Assembly: GCF_002208115.1 (NCBI RefSeq)
Contig: NZ_CP020946.1
Span: 682,001-746,000, forward strand
Length of the DNA stretch: 64,000 nucleotides
DNA from: Bdellovibrio bacteriovorus
GTDB taxonomy: Bacteria > Bdellovibrionota > Bdellovibrionia > Bdellovibrionales > Bdellovibrionaceae
Direction: 5' to 3'
The position numbers were made by a program, and so were the translations under genes. Below the pieces are notes generated by a model. The model saw only the letters and a program-made list of their open reading frames with translations, searched no databases and had not been told where the DNA came from. Of the stretch, positions 44,566 to 53,603 are shown piece after piece. Each line of letters begins with the position of its first letter. The first letter of the stretch is position 1.

Positions 44566-45438
44566 CTAGCGGATGTGTTCTTCCGCGATGTCGTTCAGAT
44601 TTGTGGCCACGTCCATCAGGCGGGTTTCAAAGGTCACGGCATCAGGTTTGATTTCGTGAATTTCTGCGGTGTTGTACTCCTGACTTTTTTGAGTCAGGAA
44701 AGCCGTCACACCAGCAACCGCTTTTCCGAAGTTATTTTCTTTCACTTCTTTTTGCGCTTGGGTGAACTGATATGGGACCGCATCCTGTATGGACTTTTCG
44801 GTCATATCGAATCCTCCAAAGGTGTACTTCTGGGATGTCTGGAAGCTTGCCTTCATGCTGACATAAGGCATGAACTTGCCGTCATTGCCCACGTCGAAAG
44901 ACACAAAATAGGTTGGAGCCACGGCGATACCCTCATCCTGCTTGCGGCTGACTTGCTCGCCCAGCTTGATCAGGTTGTCACCAAAGCCCGCAGTCACACC
45001 GGGAACATCAAAGGTGGACTTTTCCAGCATCCAGCCTGTGGGTGCAAAGACGCGATTGTGGTTTTCACCGTTTTGCGGGCTTGCGATCATCTTGTCGCCG
45101 GAAAGATATTCTTTCAGATCTTCATAGGCGATTGTTTCGCGCGGAACCAATTCATAGCCGAGGTCAGTCATGCGCTTCTTGAAGTCCGCAAGAAGTTCAT
45201 CCGTGATTTTCTGGGCCATGGCATCGTCGATAGCTACGTATCCCACATATGTGCGACGTTCGTTCAGACCGTACGTGGTTTTTGCCGGTTCCGCCATTTT
45301 ATCCAGGAAGGACAAGCCACCTTGGACATCCAGCAGGTATTGTGTCGCGAACTTCACTTTGAAGTCCATGATGTACATTTTCTTTGAGCGGGAGAAAATC
45401 TCGGGCTCGACAGTGCGGTTGAAAAATTTTTTGGTCAC
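44566..45438 (-). CDS. Hypothetical protein, probably the distal part of an interrupted lipoprotein
   Basis: 290 codons from a GTG at 45438 without a ribosome binding site. It is in the same frame as the 62-codon lipoprotein start at 45642-45454, separated by one TAG and four codons. The protein is soluble-looking, with no signal peptide of its own: FKVKFATQYLLDVQGG near the start and long alternating strand/helix segments. I recognise no family. Read through the TAG, it is a lipoprotein of about 357 residues, which is the better model. Confidence 0.6.
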   Translation of the reverse strand: MTKKFFNRTVEPEIFSRSKKMYIMDFKVKFATQYLLDVQGGLSFLDKMAEPAKTTYGLNERRTYVGYVAIDDAMAQKITDELLADFKKRMTDLGYELVPRETIAYEDLKEYLSGDKMIASPQNGENHNRVFAPTGWMLEKSTFDVPGVTAGFGDNLIKLGEQVSRKQDEGIAVAPTYFVSFDVGNDGKFMPYVSMKASFQTSQKYTFGGFDMTEKSIQDAVPYQFTQAQKEVKENNFGKAVAGVTAFLTQKSQEYNTAEIHEIKPDAVTFETRLMDVATNLNDIAEEHIR

Positions 45439-45453
45439 CGCCGCGCGGTTCTG

Positions 45454-45642
45454 CTAGAAAGGAATCGCATCATAGCCCCCGGCTTTGGCGCTGTCAGTCT
45501 GACCGGCGGTGATCACCTTTTGGGCGCGGGATTGCAGAGCGGCTTCTTCTTGCGGGTTCTTTGAAGCCTTGGGTGCGCTCGAACAGGACGCCAGCACAAA
45601 TGCTGAACCTGCGGTGATCAAACAACGAAACAAATCTTTCAT
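45454..45642 (-). CDS. Lipoprotein N-terminal fragment ending at an amber codon
   Basis: 62 codons with a good signal and lipobox (VLASC, Cys20) followed by a flexible SSAPKASKNPQ linker, then an amber TAG at 45456-45454. The next frame continues at once with the 290-codon piece. GGAGGATG-type ribosome binding site. Most likely a nonsense-broken or read-through gene; less likely a separate small lipoprotein. Confidence 0.55.
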   Translation of the reverse strand: MKDLFRCLITAGSAFVLASCSSAPKASKNPQEEAALQSRAQKVITAGQTDSAKAGGYDAIPF

Positions 45643-45712
45643 TCATCCTCCTGGAATTGAATGTTTTTTGCGAAGACGCGAATCATCGTAAGATGCAACA
45701 TTCGCAGTGCCG

Positions 45713-45728
45713 CCCCCTGTTTAGGGGG
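45713..45728. other. Short hairpin between divergent lipoprotein and regulator genes
   Basis: CCCCCT (45713-45718), loop GTTT, AGGGGG (45723-45728), without a T-run. It lies in the 179-bp divergent gap before the LuxR-type regulator and may be an operator or weak attenuator. Confidence 0.25.
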
Positions 45729-45821
45729 AGGGGTGGTGTAAACTGGACGTGGATTAAAAAAGTAATCTGACGCCGGACTTTTGTGGTGCGCGTTTGTGCC
45801 GCCGGTGTCTATACTTGGGGA

Positions 45822-46520
45822 ATGACTACGCCGGCGAATAAAAAGTTTTCTGCTCAAGGGCTGTGCCTTCTGGTTGAAGATCAGAAAGTGGCGCGGTTGT
45901 TTTTTCAGAACACTCTGAAATCATTGTTTCCAGAACTGCAAATCGTGGCGGTAGAGAATCTGCGTCTGGCCGAAGAGTGGCTGATGGGGCGTTCGCAAAC
46001 CGGCAATGATCAACCTCTAAGTCTTGCCATCATAGATCTGGGTTTGCCGGACGGAAGTGGCATCGAGCTGATCCGCAGTCTGCACGCTGCTGAACCCGCC
46101 ACGCCCAGCATTGTGGCGACCATCTATGACGATGATGCCCGTTTGTTCGGCGCCCTGGCGGCGGGGGCTTATGGGTATGTTTTGAAAGACGACGGAGCAG
46201 CCCGCTTGGAAGAAATTTTGTCACGCCTGAGCACCGGGGAACCGCCGTTATCACCGGCCATCGCTCATAGATTATTGAATCATTTCCGTTTTGAAGCTCC
46301 TGCGACACCGCCCGTGGAAAGTGTGCTGACGTCCCGGGAAGTGGAAGTGCTGACATTGATCGCGCGCGGCCACACGGTGCAAGAGGCTTCCCAGCACTTG
46401 AAACTGAGTGCGCAGACCGTCGCCGGTTATGTGAAAAGCATCTATCAGAAGCTGCACATTTCCAATCGGGCTTCGGCGACTCTCGAAGCCATTCGCCTAG
46501 GACTGGTTCGCAACTCCTGA
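45822..46520 (+). CDS. LuxR/NarL-family response regulator
   Basis: 232 residues from ATG 45822; the longer GTG frame at 45783 adds atypical residues. The receiver domain (about 8-125) has an acidic pocket (VEDQ) and the phospho-accepting Asp in LAIIDLGLPDGSG. The output is a LuxR helix-turn-helix (about 165-230): LTSREVEVLTLIARGHTVQEASQHLKLSAQTVAGYVKSIYQKLHISNR. It converges on the histidine kinase gene with their 3' ends overlapping by 24 bp, so they form a likely cognate pair despite opposite strands. Target genes are unknown. Confidence 0.93.
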   Translation: MTTPANKKFSAQGLCLLVEDQKVARLFFQNTLKSLFPELQIVAVENLRLAEEWLMGRSQTGNDQPLSLAIIDLGLPDGSGIELIRSLHAAEPATPSIVATIYDDDARLFGALAAGAYGYVLKDDGAARLEEILSRLSTGEPPLSPAIAHRLLNHFRFEAPATPPVESVLTSREVEVLTLIARGHTVQEASQHLKLSAQTVAGYVKSIYQKLHISNRASATLEAIRLGLVRNS

Positions 46521-48542
46521 CAGGGGCATTTGCAGAATGATCCGGGTTCCAGAACTTCCGGATTCATAGTCAAACGACCCGCCTACATCCTGCCAGCGCC
46601 GTTTAATATTCTGCAGACCGTGGCCTTCGCGTGAAGAAGGCGCTGCGGCCCCGATCCCGACACCATTGTCATGCACGGTGATGTGCAGACGGTGTGATTC
46701 CAAAGCGACGGCGATGTGCAAATGGCTGGCTTGCGAATGCCTTAGTACGTTGCTGACGATTTCACGCAATGATGATTTTAACGTCTTGTGCTTGTGAAAA
46801 CTGATCAGGATCTTTTCTGCGTCTTCAGAATAATTCAGCGGCCAGTCCAGATAGACTTTGCCTTCAGTCAGACGGCGGGACACTTCGTGACGGGTTTCGG
46901 CCAAAGCTCTTGCCAGCGAAATTTCCTCTTTCGACATTTCGCTGACGATGGCGCGAACATCATCCAGTGCAGACTGGAAAAGAGGACGATGCTGTTCATC
47001 CGAACTATAAATAGCTGACAGCAGACGGGCTCCAAGATCGTCATGCAGATCCTGCGCCATACGCTGGCGTTCTTCGCTGACGCCACGGTCATAGGACTCA
47101 CGACTGGAGTCAGCCTGTTTTACCAAAGCGGACATCTGTGTGGCAAAGTCACGCAGGCTTGGACTGAATAAACCCTGTCCTGCCTCGGGATATTTAAGGC
47201 GGATGGCGGGCATCCCGGCAACGGCGGGGATGAGCAGGGTCAAACCACTGTCCAGAATCTCAGTCGTGGCAGGTTGCTCGGAAACGACCTGCAGCTCTAA
47301 CGGGTTGTATACTTTTTTAAGCAAAGACAGCCACTTCTCGGTTCGTTCGTGTTCCGAGCGGGCAAAGACCACGTTCAGGGCTTCGGGCAAAAATTCATAA
47401 GGTGTGGTCAGTTCCCGCTTGCGCAGGAATCTTTGAATCGAGTCGCGCAGTGGCAGATAGGCAAAACCCACAATCAGCACGGCAAGTCCCAAAGCTGGCA
47501 GGCGGTCCACACCCACCATATAGATCAAACCGGCATCCAGCAGAACTAGGCCCATGGCACCCAGGGAATAGAACAGGAACTTAAAGGCCCAGTTGCCCAC
47601 GTCAAACAGACGATACTGGGTCAGCCCGGCGGCAAGTCCCAGATAGATGATCAGGAAGAATAAAAAGGCATAGCCCTGATTCAGTGGCTCCATCCCCAGA
47701 ATCAATGGCAGGGAATTGAAGGCGACAAAAGATCCCGCTCCGGTTAGTACGGCAAGCCCCAGCCAGGTCAGGGAAGCTCGTTCCTGTGCTTTCCCGCGAG
47801 TGGCAAAGAACTGTGCCCCGATCGCGATCAGGATACAGATCATCATGGTCAGAATCAGAACACTGAGATGAGCCCATGGAGCTGTCAGTTGCAGCGAGTG
47901 CAGCGTGGCCCAGGCAAGGAAGATCACGGTCAGAACGGATGCCAGAGTCTTCCAGCGCGGCAGACGGTGCGGATACACCAGGAACAAGGCAATCATGCTG
48001 ACGCCAAACAAAGCCGCACCCCAGGAATTCAGGTGCACCAGCCAGTGGAATGTTTCCGCCGGCAGGGCCCAAGAGCGGGACGTGTACACCGCGGAAGGCA
48101 GTGCGGAAAGGAACGTGGAAAAACCACTGAACACAAAAAAGGTGCTTGCGGCATCACGCGGGCGCAAGGCCCAGATCCAGCCCGAAATCAGAAAGGCGCC
48201 AAGTCCCACAATAAGCTGAATCCAGAACAGCAAGGGAACATCGCTCAGCGTGCGCAGATCTTTACTGGGAGCATTCTGACTTAATATTTCCTGTCGCTCC
48301 AGGAATCTGCGAAACTCGGCGTGTACACTGAGGTCGCCGGGTTCGGGCATCAGGTCTGTCTTTTCCAGAATCAGGGGGCCTTGGTGGGTCTGAACGGTGA
48401 TGCCTTCTTGCTGGGGCAGGGCGCTGCGAGGCTGTTCCAGAGCCAGATGCAGGGCCGCCAGAGCGCAGGCCGTGCAGATCAGAACGATCAGCAGGAATCG
48501 CAAAGAAGGGTTGTGAACGAAGGATGTTTTTGATGTCGACAA
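46497..48542 (-). CDS. NarX/DegS-type sensor histidine kinase
   Basis: 681 residues from a TTG at 48542 (AAGGA nine bases upstream). A first membrane segment lies near 13-32, then a short periplasmic loop, then seven to eight membrane segments (about 108-385), an arrangement like 7TM sensor domains. The HisKA_3 phospho-acceptor is RMAQDLHDDLGARLLSAIY (His in DLHDDL), and the ATPase domain has SSLREIVSNVLRHSQASH (N box) and HDNGVGIG, GHGLQNIKRR (G boxes). This is the standard partner for a NarL/LuxR regulator, here the converging gene. Signal unknown. Confidence 0.92.
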   Translation of the reverse strand: MSTSKTSFVHNPSLRFLLIVLICTACALAALHLALEQPRSALPQQEGITVQTHQGPLILEKTDLMPEPGDLSVHAEFRRFLERQEILSQNAPSKDLRTLSDVPLLFWIQLIVGLGAFLISGWIWALRPRDAASTFFVFSGFSTFLSALPSAVYTSRSWALPAETFHWLVHLNSWGAALFGVSMIALFLVYPHRLPRWKTLASVLTVIFLAWATLHSLQLTAPWAHLSVLILTMMICILIAIGAQFFATRGKAQERASLTWLGLAVLTGAGSFVAFNSLPLILGMEPLNQGYAFLFFLIIYLGLAAGLTQYRLFDVGNWAFKFLFYSLGAMGLVLLDAGLIYMVGVDRLPALGLAVLIVGFAYLPLRDSIQRFLRKRELTTPYEFLPEALNVVFARSEHERTEKWLSLLKKVYNPLELQVVSEQPATTEILDSGLTLLIPAVAGMPAIRLKYPEAGQGLFSPSLRDFATQMSALVKQADSSRESYDRGVSEERQRMAQDLHDDLGARLLSAIYSSDEQHRPLFQSALDDVRAIVSEMSKEEISLARALAETRHEVSRRLTEGKVYLDWPLNYSEDAEKILISFHKHKTLKSSLREIVSNVLRHSQASHLHIAVALESHRLHITVHDNGVGIGAAAPSSREGHGLQNIKRRWQDVGGSFDYESGSSGTRIILQMPLSGVANQS

Positions 48543-48726
48543 GGGCTTCGGTCCTTTTTAATTTGTGATTTTACCCTTCGATCTTAACAACACTGTCTAA
48601 ACATTTGACATAAAATTCTGTGAGCTGAAGTCTTTTCACTGCCTTCGTGGAAAAGCATTCCCAATATTTAGATCACCTCGTGTTTGTGGTAGAACGTGGC
48701 CTCTGTTTTTAACTTGTGAGGTCTAA

Positions 48727-49938
48727 ATGAAATTCAAGCTTCTCGTGGGAGCTCTGGCTTTTGTGGCGGGTTCCTGGGCGCAAAAAAGTGCGGCCTATCT
48801 AATTGCTTCTGAACCAGCAAAGCTTCGTGCCGGCGTTCCTACAGACGTATTTGTGGCCGGTTTTGGTAATGATCAGGGGACACAGTTCCTTCAGTCCGCG
48901 ATCATTGGCGCAAAAGTTTCCCGTGATCGTTTCCCACAAAGACAGCGCGTGATCATCAGCGCGGTGAATGAATCCCTATCAGCCGAAAGTGCGATGCTGG
49001 CCAACGCGGGCTTTGGTTTCCGCAAGGCAGATAACGACGATCTGGGTAAAGAGCGCTTGGTCTTGGCTCTTCAGTATTTGAATGCTCCGATTTCTTCTTT
49101 GCAGTTCTATGGGCACGCAAATACTTACAACGGATTCCGTCTTCAGGACAAACGTGACCGTTTGGATCACGAAGACCCAGAATTCGCGCAACTTGGCAGC
49201 GTTCTGGCTCCGAATGCGTTCGTGGTGTTCCATTCCTGCAACTCGGGTTGGCTTTTGGCTCCGGCGGCGGCAAAAATGTGGCGTCGTCCGGTGTTTGGTT
49301 CTTTCGCGTCCTCTGACTTCCAAGAGATGATGACTGACGGCAACTGGTACTATCACGATGTTGGCTACTATCCAGAAAACCTGACTCGCATCGGCACTAC
49401 GTCCCGCATCACCCAGCAGACGCTGGAATGCACGACTAAAAAATGTCTGCGCTTGAAGCCTGTGAATTCCCCATATGTTGATTCCTTTGGTACATTCAGC
49501 CGTGGTTTGGGTTTCTATAAAGTGTTCTCTCCGGTGGATGCTTTGATTCCTCAGGCGACGATTCACTTCACGTTGCTTACGCCGACGGTGAAACCTCTGA
49601 CTTTGCAGTCTTCCCGTGCAGACCTTATTGATGCGGTTAAAGACTGGATGTGTCCTTCTGATAAATCCGGCGTTCGCCGCAGAGCTTGTTCTGAGGCCAT
49701 CGACACTCAGGCATTCATGACCAATCCGACTTTGAGCTTCTTCAACGGAACACCTGTGGCCTGCAACAACACCAGCTGCTCCACCACTGTGAAATGTAAA
49801 GTTCTGAAGAAACTTGTTGGCGCAGTTCCATGCACGACGGTGGATCTTGATTCCCGCAAGTCCACAGTGTTCTCTGACCAGCTGAAAATGATCTTTAAAG
49901 GTCTTGAACAGTTTGAATTGGGAACTTTGAAACTTTAA
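48727..49938 (+). CDS. Secreted protein with possible caspase-like His-Cys dyad
   Basis: 403 residues with a signal peptide (about 1-22). LQFYGHANTYNG (His130) follows one predicted strand and VVFHSCNSGWLLAPA (Cys171) the next. This GH...(S/A)C.SG pattern is the dyad of clan CD peptidases (caspase, clostripain, CHAT). The LAPAAAKMWRRPVFGSFA helix-strand after the Cys also fits. A C-terminal half of about 200 residues, rich in Thr/Pro and with further cysteines (ECTTKKCLRL, NNTSCSTTVKCKV), is unrecognised. If active it would be an exported cysteine peptidase; no self-cleavage site is visible. Confidence 0.6.
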   Translation: MKFKLLVGALAFVAGSWAQKSAAYLIASEPAKLRAGVPTDVFVAGFGNDQGTQFLQSAIIGAKVSRDRFPQRQRVIISAVNESLSAESAMLANAGFGFRKADNDDLGKERLVLALQYLNAPISSLQFYGHANTYNGFRLQDKRDRLDHEDPEFAQLGSVLAPNAFVVFHSCNSGWLLAPAAAKMWRRPVFGSFASSDFQEMMTDGNWYYHDVGYYPENLTRIGTTSRITQQTLECTTKKCLRLKPVNSPYVDSFGTFSRGLGFYKVFSPVDALIPQATIHFTLLTPTVKPLTLQSSRADLIDAVKDWMCPSDKSGVRRRACSEAIDTQAFMTNPTLSFFNGTPVACNNTSCSTTVKCKVLKKLVGAVPCTTVDLDSRKSTVFSDQLKMIFKGLEQFELGTLKL

Positions 49939-49967
49939 TCCCTCAAATTGCTTTCCCCAAAAAGCAG

Positions 49968-49999
49968 AAGGCTGCAAGATTTCTCGCAGCCTTTTTTAT
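49968..49999 (+). terminator. Rho-independent terminator
   Basis: AAGGCTGC (49968-49975) and GCAGCCTT (49986-49993) with a 10-nt loop, followed by TTTTTTA on the plus strand. It separates the caspase-like gene from the converging five-gene operon. Confidence 0.85.
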
Positions 50000-50052
50000 T
50001 GGCGGCAGCCAACAGTGCTGGAGCACCGGCAGGTGCGCAAGCTGAAGCAGCG

Positions 50053-52737
50053 CTATTCCGCCAGAATTTTGATGGTTCCGGCTTTGGCGTCTATTCGCAC
50101 CCTCATGCCGGTTTTCAGTTTCTTGGTCAGGCCCGGGATGCTGACGATCGCTGGGATGCCCATTTCACGGGCCACAATGGCTGAATGTGAAAGCAGACTT
50201 CCGCGTTCCACCAACAGACCTGAAATCGCCGGATACAGAGGCACCCATCCTGGATCGGTGCGCGCCGTGACCAGAATCTCGCCATTCAGATCCAGGTTGT
50301 CGCTTGGATTGATGATAACTTTCACCACACCTTCCAGCACGCCCGGACAGCATGGCAGTCCTTTCAGATCCCAGTCACCGGTTTCGCTGCTGACCTGGGA
50401 CAGGTCTTCTTCCTTGATGAACTTGTTGTTCCAGTAAACCGCTCCACGAGTCATCACACGCGGGTCGGTTTCTTCGGTGAAGCGGGCATAGTCCTTCTTG
50501 CGAAGCTCCACGAAGGCTTTCAGATCAAACGATGGCAGGGTGCCATTGTAAATCCCAAAGACCTCTTCGATGGTCAGCCAGAAGATGTCGCGTGGATTCT
50601 CCAGTGCGCCCAAAGAAGCCAGGTCCTCACCAATTGTCTGGAAGATCGTGCGGGCGATCCCGTAAATACGGGTGCGGGCAAAGCGTGTGTTCTCGCGGTT
50701 TTTCACCGCTTTGCGCGCATGCTTCAGAACCCAGAAATAGATTTTCTGCTTAAAGCCTGTCAGGTGTCCGGCCACTTTGGCCTCGGCCTGCTGGCGCAGA
50801 TTTTTTTCGTGAGTGTCGTCATGGGCTTCGACCTGACCGGACTTCAGATAGTTCTTCAGACACACAAACAGATAGCTTGGGTCGGTCAGAAGATCGATCT
50901 CTTCCAGCTTCATCTCGCTCATGCAGCGGAAGCCGAAGCGATCCAGATAGTCCAGCACCAGCTTATAGAACTCGGTGTACTGGGACTGGTTCAGGGCTTC
51001 AAGGCCTTCTTTCGGATCGGTTTCTTCAATCAGCTTGCGCAGGCCTTCATTTTGATTGGCTTTTGCAGCCAGTCGCAATAACGCCTTGGTGGGCTCGGCA
51101 CTTTCCAGTCCGCCTTCTCCGGCCAGCAGATCATTTTGAATGGTGGAATCAAGTTCTTTCAGCCACGTTGTCGTGAGCTTTCGCAAAAGACCAAAGTGCA
51201 CCATGCACAGGAAGTCGTTGATAATGGGCGCCTTCCAGCGGCCCAGCATGTTTCTTTCAACATCCATATACACGCGGATCAATTGGTCCCCGCGCATGCG
51301 TTTTAACGGCATCGCGCGGAAGCGGTCATAGTCCTTGTGGAAGGTCGTCAGGAAATCATCCACCACACTTTGGATGGTGAAGTGGTATTTAATAAAGTTA
51401 AAGCCCGTGATCGCCTTGCGCAGGCGGCCCACCGGAGTGTCCCAGGATGGATGAGGCTTGATACGATTGGCGATTTCATCGCTGAGGGCTTCAGACACAC
51501 CCATCATGGTTTCCATGAACTCGCGGTTTTGTTTAAAGCCCGGCAGGACACCGACCAGTTTGTACCAGTTAAACAGGTTGTAGTACACGCGTCCGTCCAA
51601 AGAACCCAGCATGTAACTTAAATACGAATCCATGTCCTTGATGATGTCGTTGGGAACCCCCAGGACTTCGCAGAACTGCACATAGACGGCTTTGTAGTTC
51701 CTTAGTGCGAAGCTAAAACTCAGCGGTGACGTCAGGCCGCCATAGGATTCGATGATGTTCGAATTGTCCCACAGATTCGGATAACCAATCAGATCCTGAT
51801 CCAGGCTTGTGACCGGGCGGGTTTGCAGAATATAGATCTTGCCGCTTTCCACAGCCCACTCGATATCCTGAGGCCGATGGTATTGTTCCTGGATTCTTTG
51901 CCCCAGGCGGTAAAGGCCATTCAGTTCTTCAGAACTTAAAGAGGCCGTGTTCACCTTTTCCGCACTGACCGGTTTCATTTCGCAATGACCAGAGGCGGAT
52001 TTCTTCATCATCTCTTTTTTCTCGACCAGTTCTTCCCGCAAAAGTTTTCCGTTTTTGGCATCAAGCCAGAATGAGTCAGCATCCAGGGCCCCGGAAACCA
52101 ACCCCTCGCCGACGCCATAGACAGAGGACACGACATAGCTGTCGGTCTTTTTTGCCACGGGATCACAGGTAAACAGAACACCGGATTTATCAGGGTCGAT
52201 CATGCGTTGCAGAACCACAGACACCGATATTTTTTTCAGATCAATCTTGTTTTCCAGGCGATACACCAGACCGCGTTCAGAAAACGCCGAGGCCCAGCAC
52301 TGACGGATGTATTTCAGAATGTCTGCTTTGCCGGAAACATACAGATAGCTTGAAAGCTGACCGGCAAAGGAATGGGACAGACTGTCTTCATCTGCCGCCG
52401 AAGAGCGCACGGAAAAGACTTTGTCGGACCCCAGCGACTTCAAGGCTTCGTCCAGGGACGCCTCGACAATCGCAGGCAGGGGAGTGGATTCAAACAGATT
52501 TAAAACTTCTTTTTCCGCCTGCGCAGGTGTCAGCTCCTGGCGGAGCAGGCGATCTAAAATGCCTTCCAGACGGGATTTTACATCCGCAGACTGCAGAAAT
52601 TCATGGAAGTAGCGCTTGCCGAAAACCACCCATTCAGGCACCGGCAATCCGGCCTGGGACATCAAGTAAAGATTAAAACCTTTTCCACCGGCTTCATTCT
52701 TTGCGAAAAACAGAGTCGATTTGGGGGTGACAAGCAT
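50053..52737 (-). CDS. PEP-synthase-related dikinase, rifampicin-phosphotransferase-like architecture
   Basis: 894 residues from ATG 52737 (GGGAG about nine bases upstream), six bases after the UbiA stop region. The N-terminal ATP-grasp (PPDK_N, about 1-310) has SVRSSAADEDSLSHSFAGQ and DIEWAVESGKIYILQTRPVTS. The middle (about 320-780) is unlike PEP synthase, and the C-terminus is a mobile phosphohistidine domain with GSLLSHSAIVAREMGIPA (His851). The PEP-binding TIM barrel of PEP synthase is absent. ATP-grasp, substrate domain and His domain in this order is the layout of rifampicin phosphotransferase, which transfers phosphate from ATP to a small molecule. Last gene of the five-gene operon; substrate unknown. 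Confidence 0.8.
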   Translation of the reverse strand: MLVTPKSTLFFAKNEAGGKGFNLYLMSQAGLPVPEWVVFGKRYFHEFLQSADVKSRLEGILDRLLRQELTPAQAEKEVLNLFESTPLPAIVEASLDEALKSLGSDKVFSVRSSAADEDSLSHSFAGQLSSYLYVSGKADILKYIRQCWASAFSERGLVYRLENKIDLKKISVSVVLQRMIDPDKSGVLFTCDPVAKKTDSYVVSSVYGVGEGLVSGALDADSFWLDAKNGKLLREELVEKKEMMKKSASGHCEMKPVSAEKVNTASLSSEELNGLYRLGQRIQEQYHRPQDIEWAVESGKIYILQTRPVTSLDQDLIGYPNLWDNSNIIESYGGLTSPLSFSFALRNYKAVYVQFCEVLGVPNDIIKDMDSYLSYMLGSLDGRVYYNLFNWYKLVGVLPGFKQNREFMETMMGVSEALSDEIANRIKPHPSWDTPVGRLRKAITGFNFIKYHFTIQSVVDDFLTTFHKDYDRFRAMPLKRMRGDQLIRVYMDVERNMLGRWKAPIINDFLCMVHFGLLRKLTTTWLKELDSTIQNDLLAGEGGLESAEPTKALLRLAAKANQNEGLRKLIEETDPKEGLEALNQSQYTEFYKLVLDYLDRFGFRCMSEMKLEEIDLLTDPSYLFVCLKNYLKSGQVEAHDDTHEKNLRQQAEAKVAGHLTGFKQKIYFWVLKHARKAVKNRENTRFARTRIYGIARTIFQTIGEDLASLGALENPRDIFWLTIEEVFGIYNGTLPSFDLKAFVELRKKDYARFTEETDPRVMTRGAVYWNNKFIKEEDLSQVSSETGDWDLKGLPCCPGVLEGVVKVIINPSDNLDLNGEILVTARTDPGWVPLYPAISGLLVERGSLLSHSAIVAREMGIPAIVSIPGLTKKLKTGMRVRIDAKAGTIKILAE

Positions 52738-52739
52738 GG

Positions 52740-53603
52740 TTAAACTCCCAAGATACAAATAAGGATGATGTAATGAACCAGAAGATAAACGCCGCTGATA
52801 TTTCTAAAGAAAGCCGCCGTTTTGCGTGATTTACGCAAAAGATAGGCAAGGCTCACGGCCACATAGATTGTCAAAGCAATCGGCGGCCAGAGATTCGGGT
52901 GCAGGAAGTAAATCAAGGCCACACCCAAAACCGCCTGGCTGATGGAAAGGGCCCAGGCTCCGGTGCATCCAAAAATATTGGAATAGCTGGGAACATGGTC
53001 GCGCTCTTCTTCCGGGGCGAAGGTCTTTCGGGCAAATTCAAACAAGTTGAAGAAGAACCAGTTCATCAAAAAGAACAGGCCGTGCTCTGTCTTCAACTGG
53101 CTCAGGTCCATGCCGGTCATGGCAATCCCTGCCGACAATCCCAACAGTGCACTCACAAAGGTGTGAGACACCGCATAGGTGGTCAGGTGCGGGCGCAGCA
53201 GGTCACCGATGAAGAACTCTTCATACATCATCAGGCTGTATCCGATGGCAATGGCGTGCACCAGGAAAGGTGAAAGCCCCAAAGAGCCTGCGATCCCCAG
53301 TTCCAACAGTATCAGAAGCAGCAGCGCTTTTTTGACCTGTGCCACGGACAAAACCCCGCGCGCCAGCGGGCGGGTGGGGTTGACCTTCAGGTCGACCTCA
53401 TAGTCCTTGATTTCATCAAACAGGCGCATGCGGAAAAAGAACGACAGCATCAGAACAAAGACCACTGCGAAGCGGGACCAGCTCCAGTCCTGCCCCTGAG
53501 AATTGGTCAGATACAGTCCGTTGGCCCATGAGAATAAGAATATCATGGGCACGTAAGAGGCCGGACTGAATCTTTCTTTAATCAGAACCCACCACTTAGC
53601 CAA
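52740..53603 (-). CDS. UbiA-family prenyltransferase-like membrane protein
   Basis: 287 residues from a TTG at 53603 (AGGAG six bases upstream, inside the preceding gene). About eight membrane segments. The first aspartate-rich motif RMRLFDEIKDYEVDLKVNPTRPLARG (DExxDxxxD, about 63-71, then the NPTRPLARG block) is a good UbiA signature. The second motif is weak (RDHVPSYSN near 210). UbiA enzymes attach isoprenoids or, in some branches, transfer other groups to aromatic or lipid acceptors. It overlaps the fusion gene by eight bases and is followed by the dikinase. Confidence 0.78.
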   Translation of the reverse strand: MAKWWVLIKERFSPASYVPMIFLFSWANGLYLTNSQGQDWSWSRFAVVFVLMLSFFFRMRLFDEIKDYEVDLKVNPTRPLARGVLSVAQVKKALLLLILLELGIAGSLGLSPFLVHAIAIGYSLMMYEEFFIGDLLRPHLTTYAVSHTFVSALLGLSAGIAMTGMDLSQLKTEHGLFFLMNWFFFNLFEFARKTFAPEEERDHVPSYSNIFGCTGAWALSISQAVLGVALIYFLHPNLWPPIALTIYVAVSLAYLLRKSRKTAAFFRNISGVYLLVHYIILICILGV

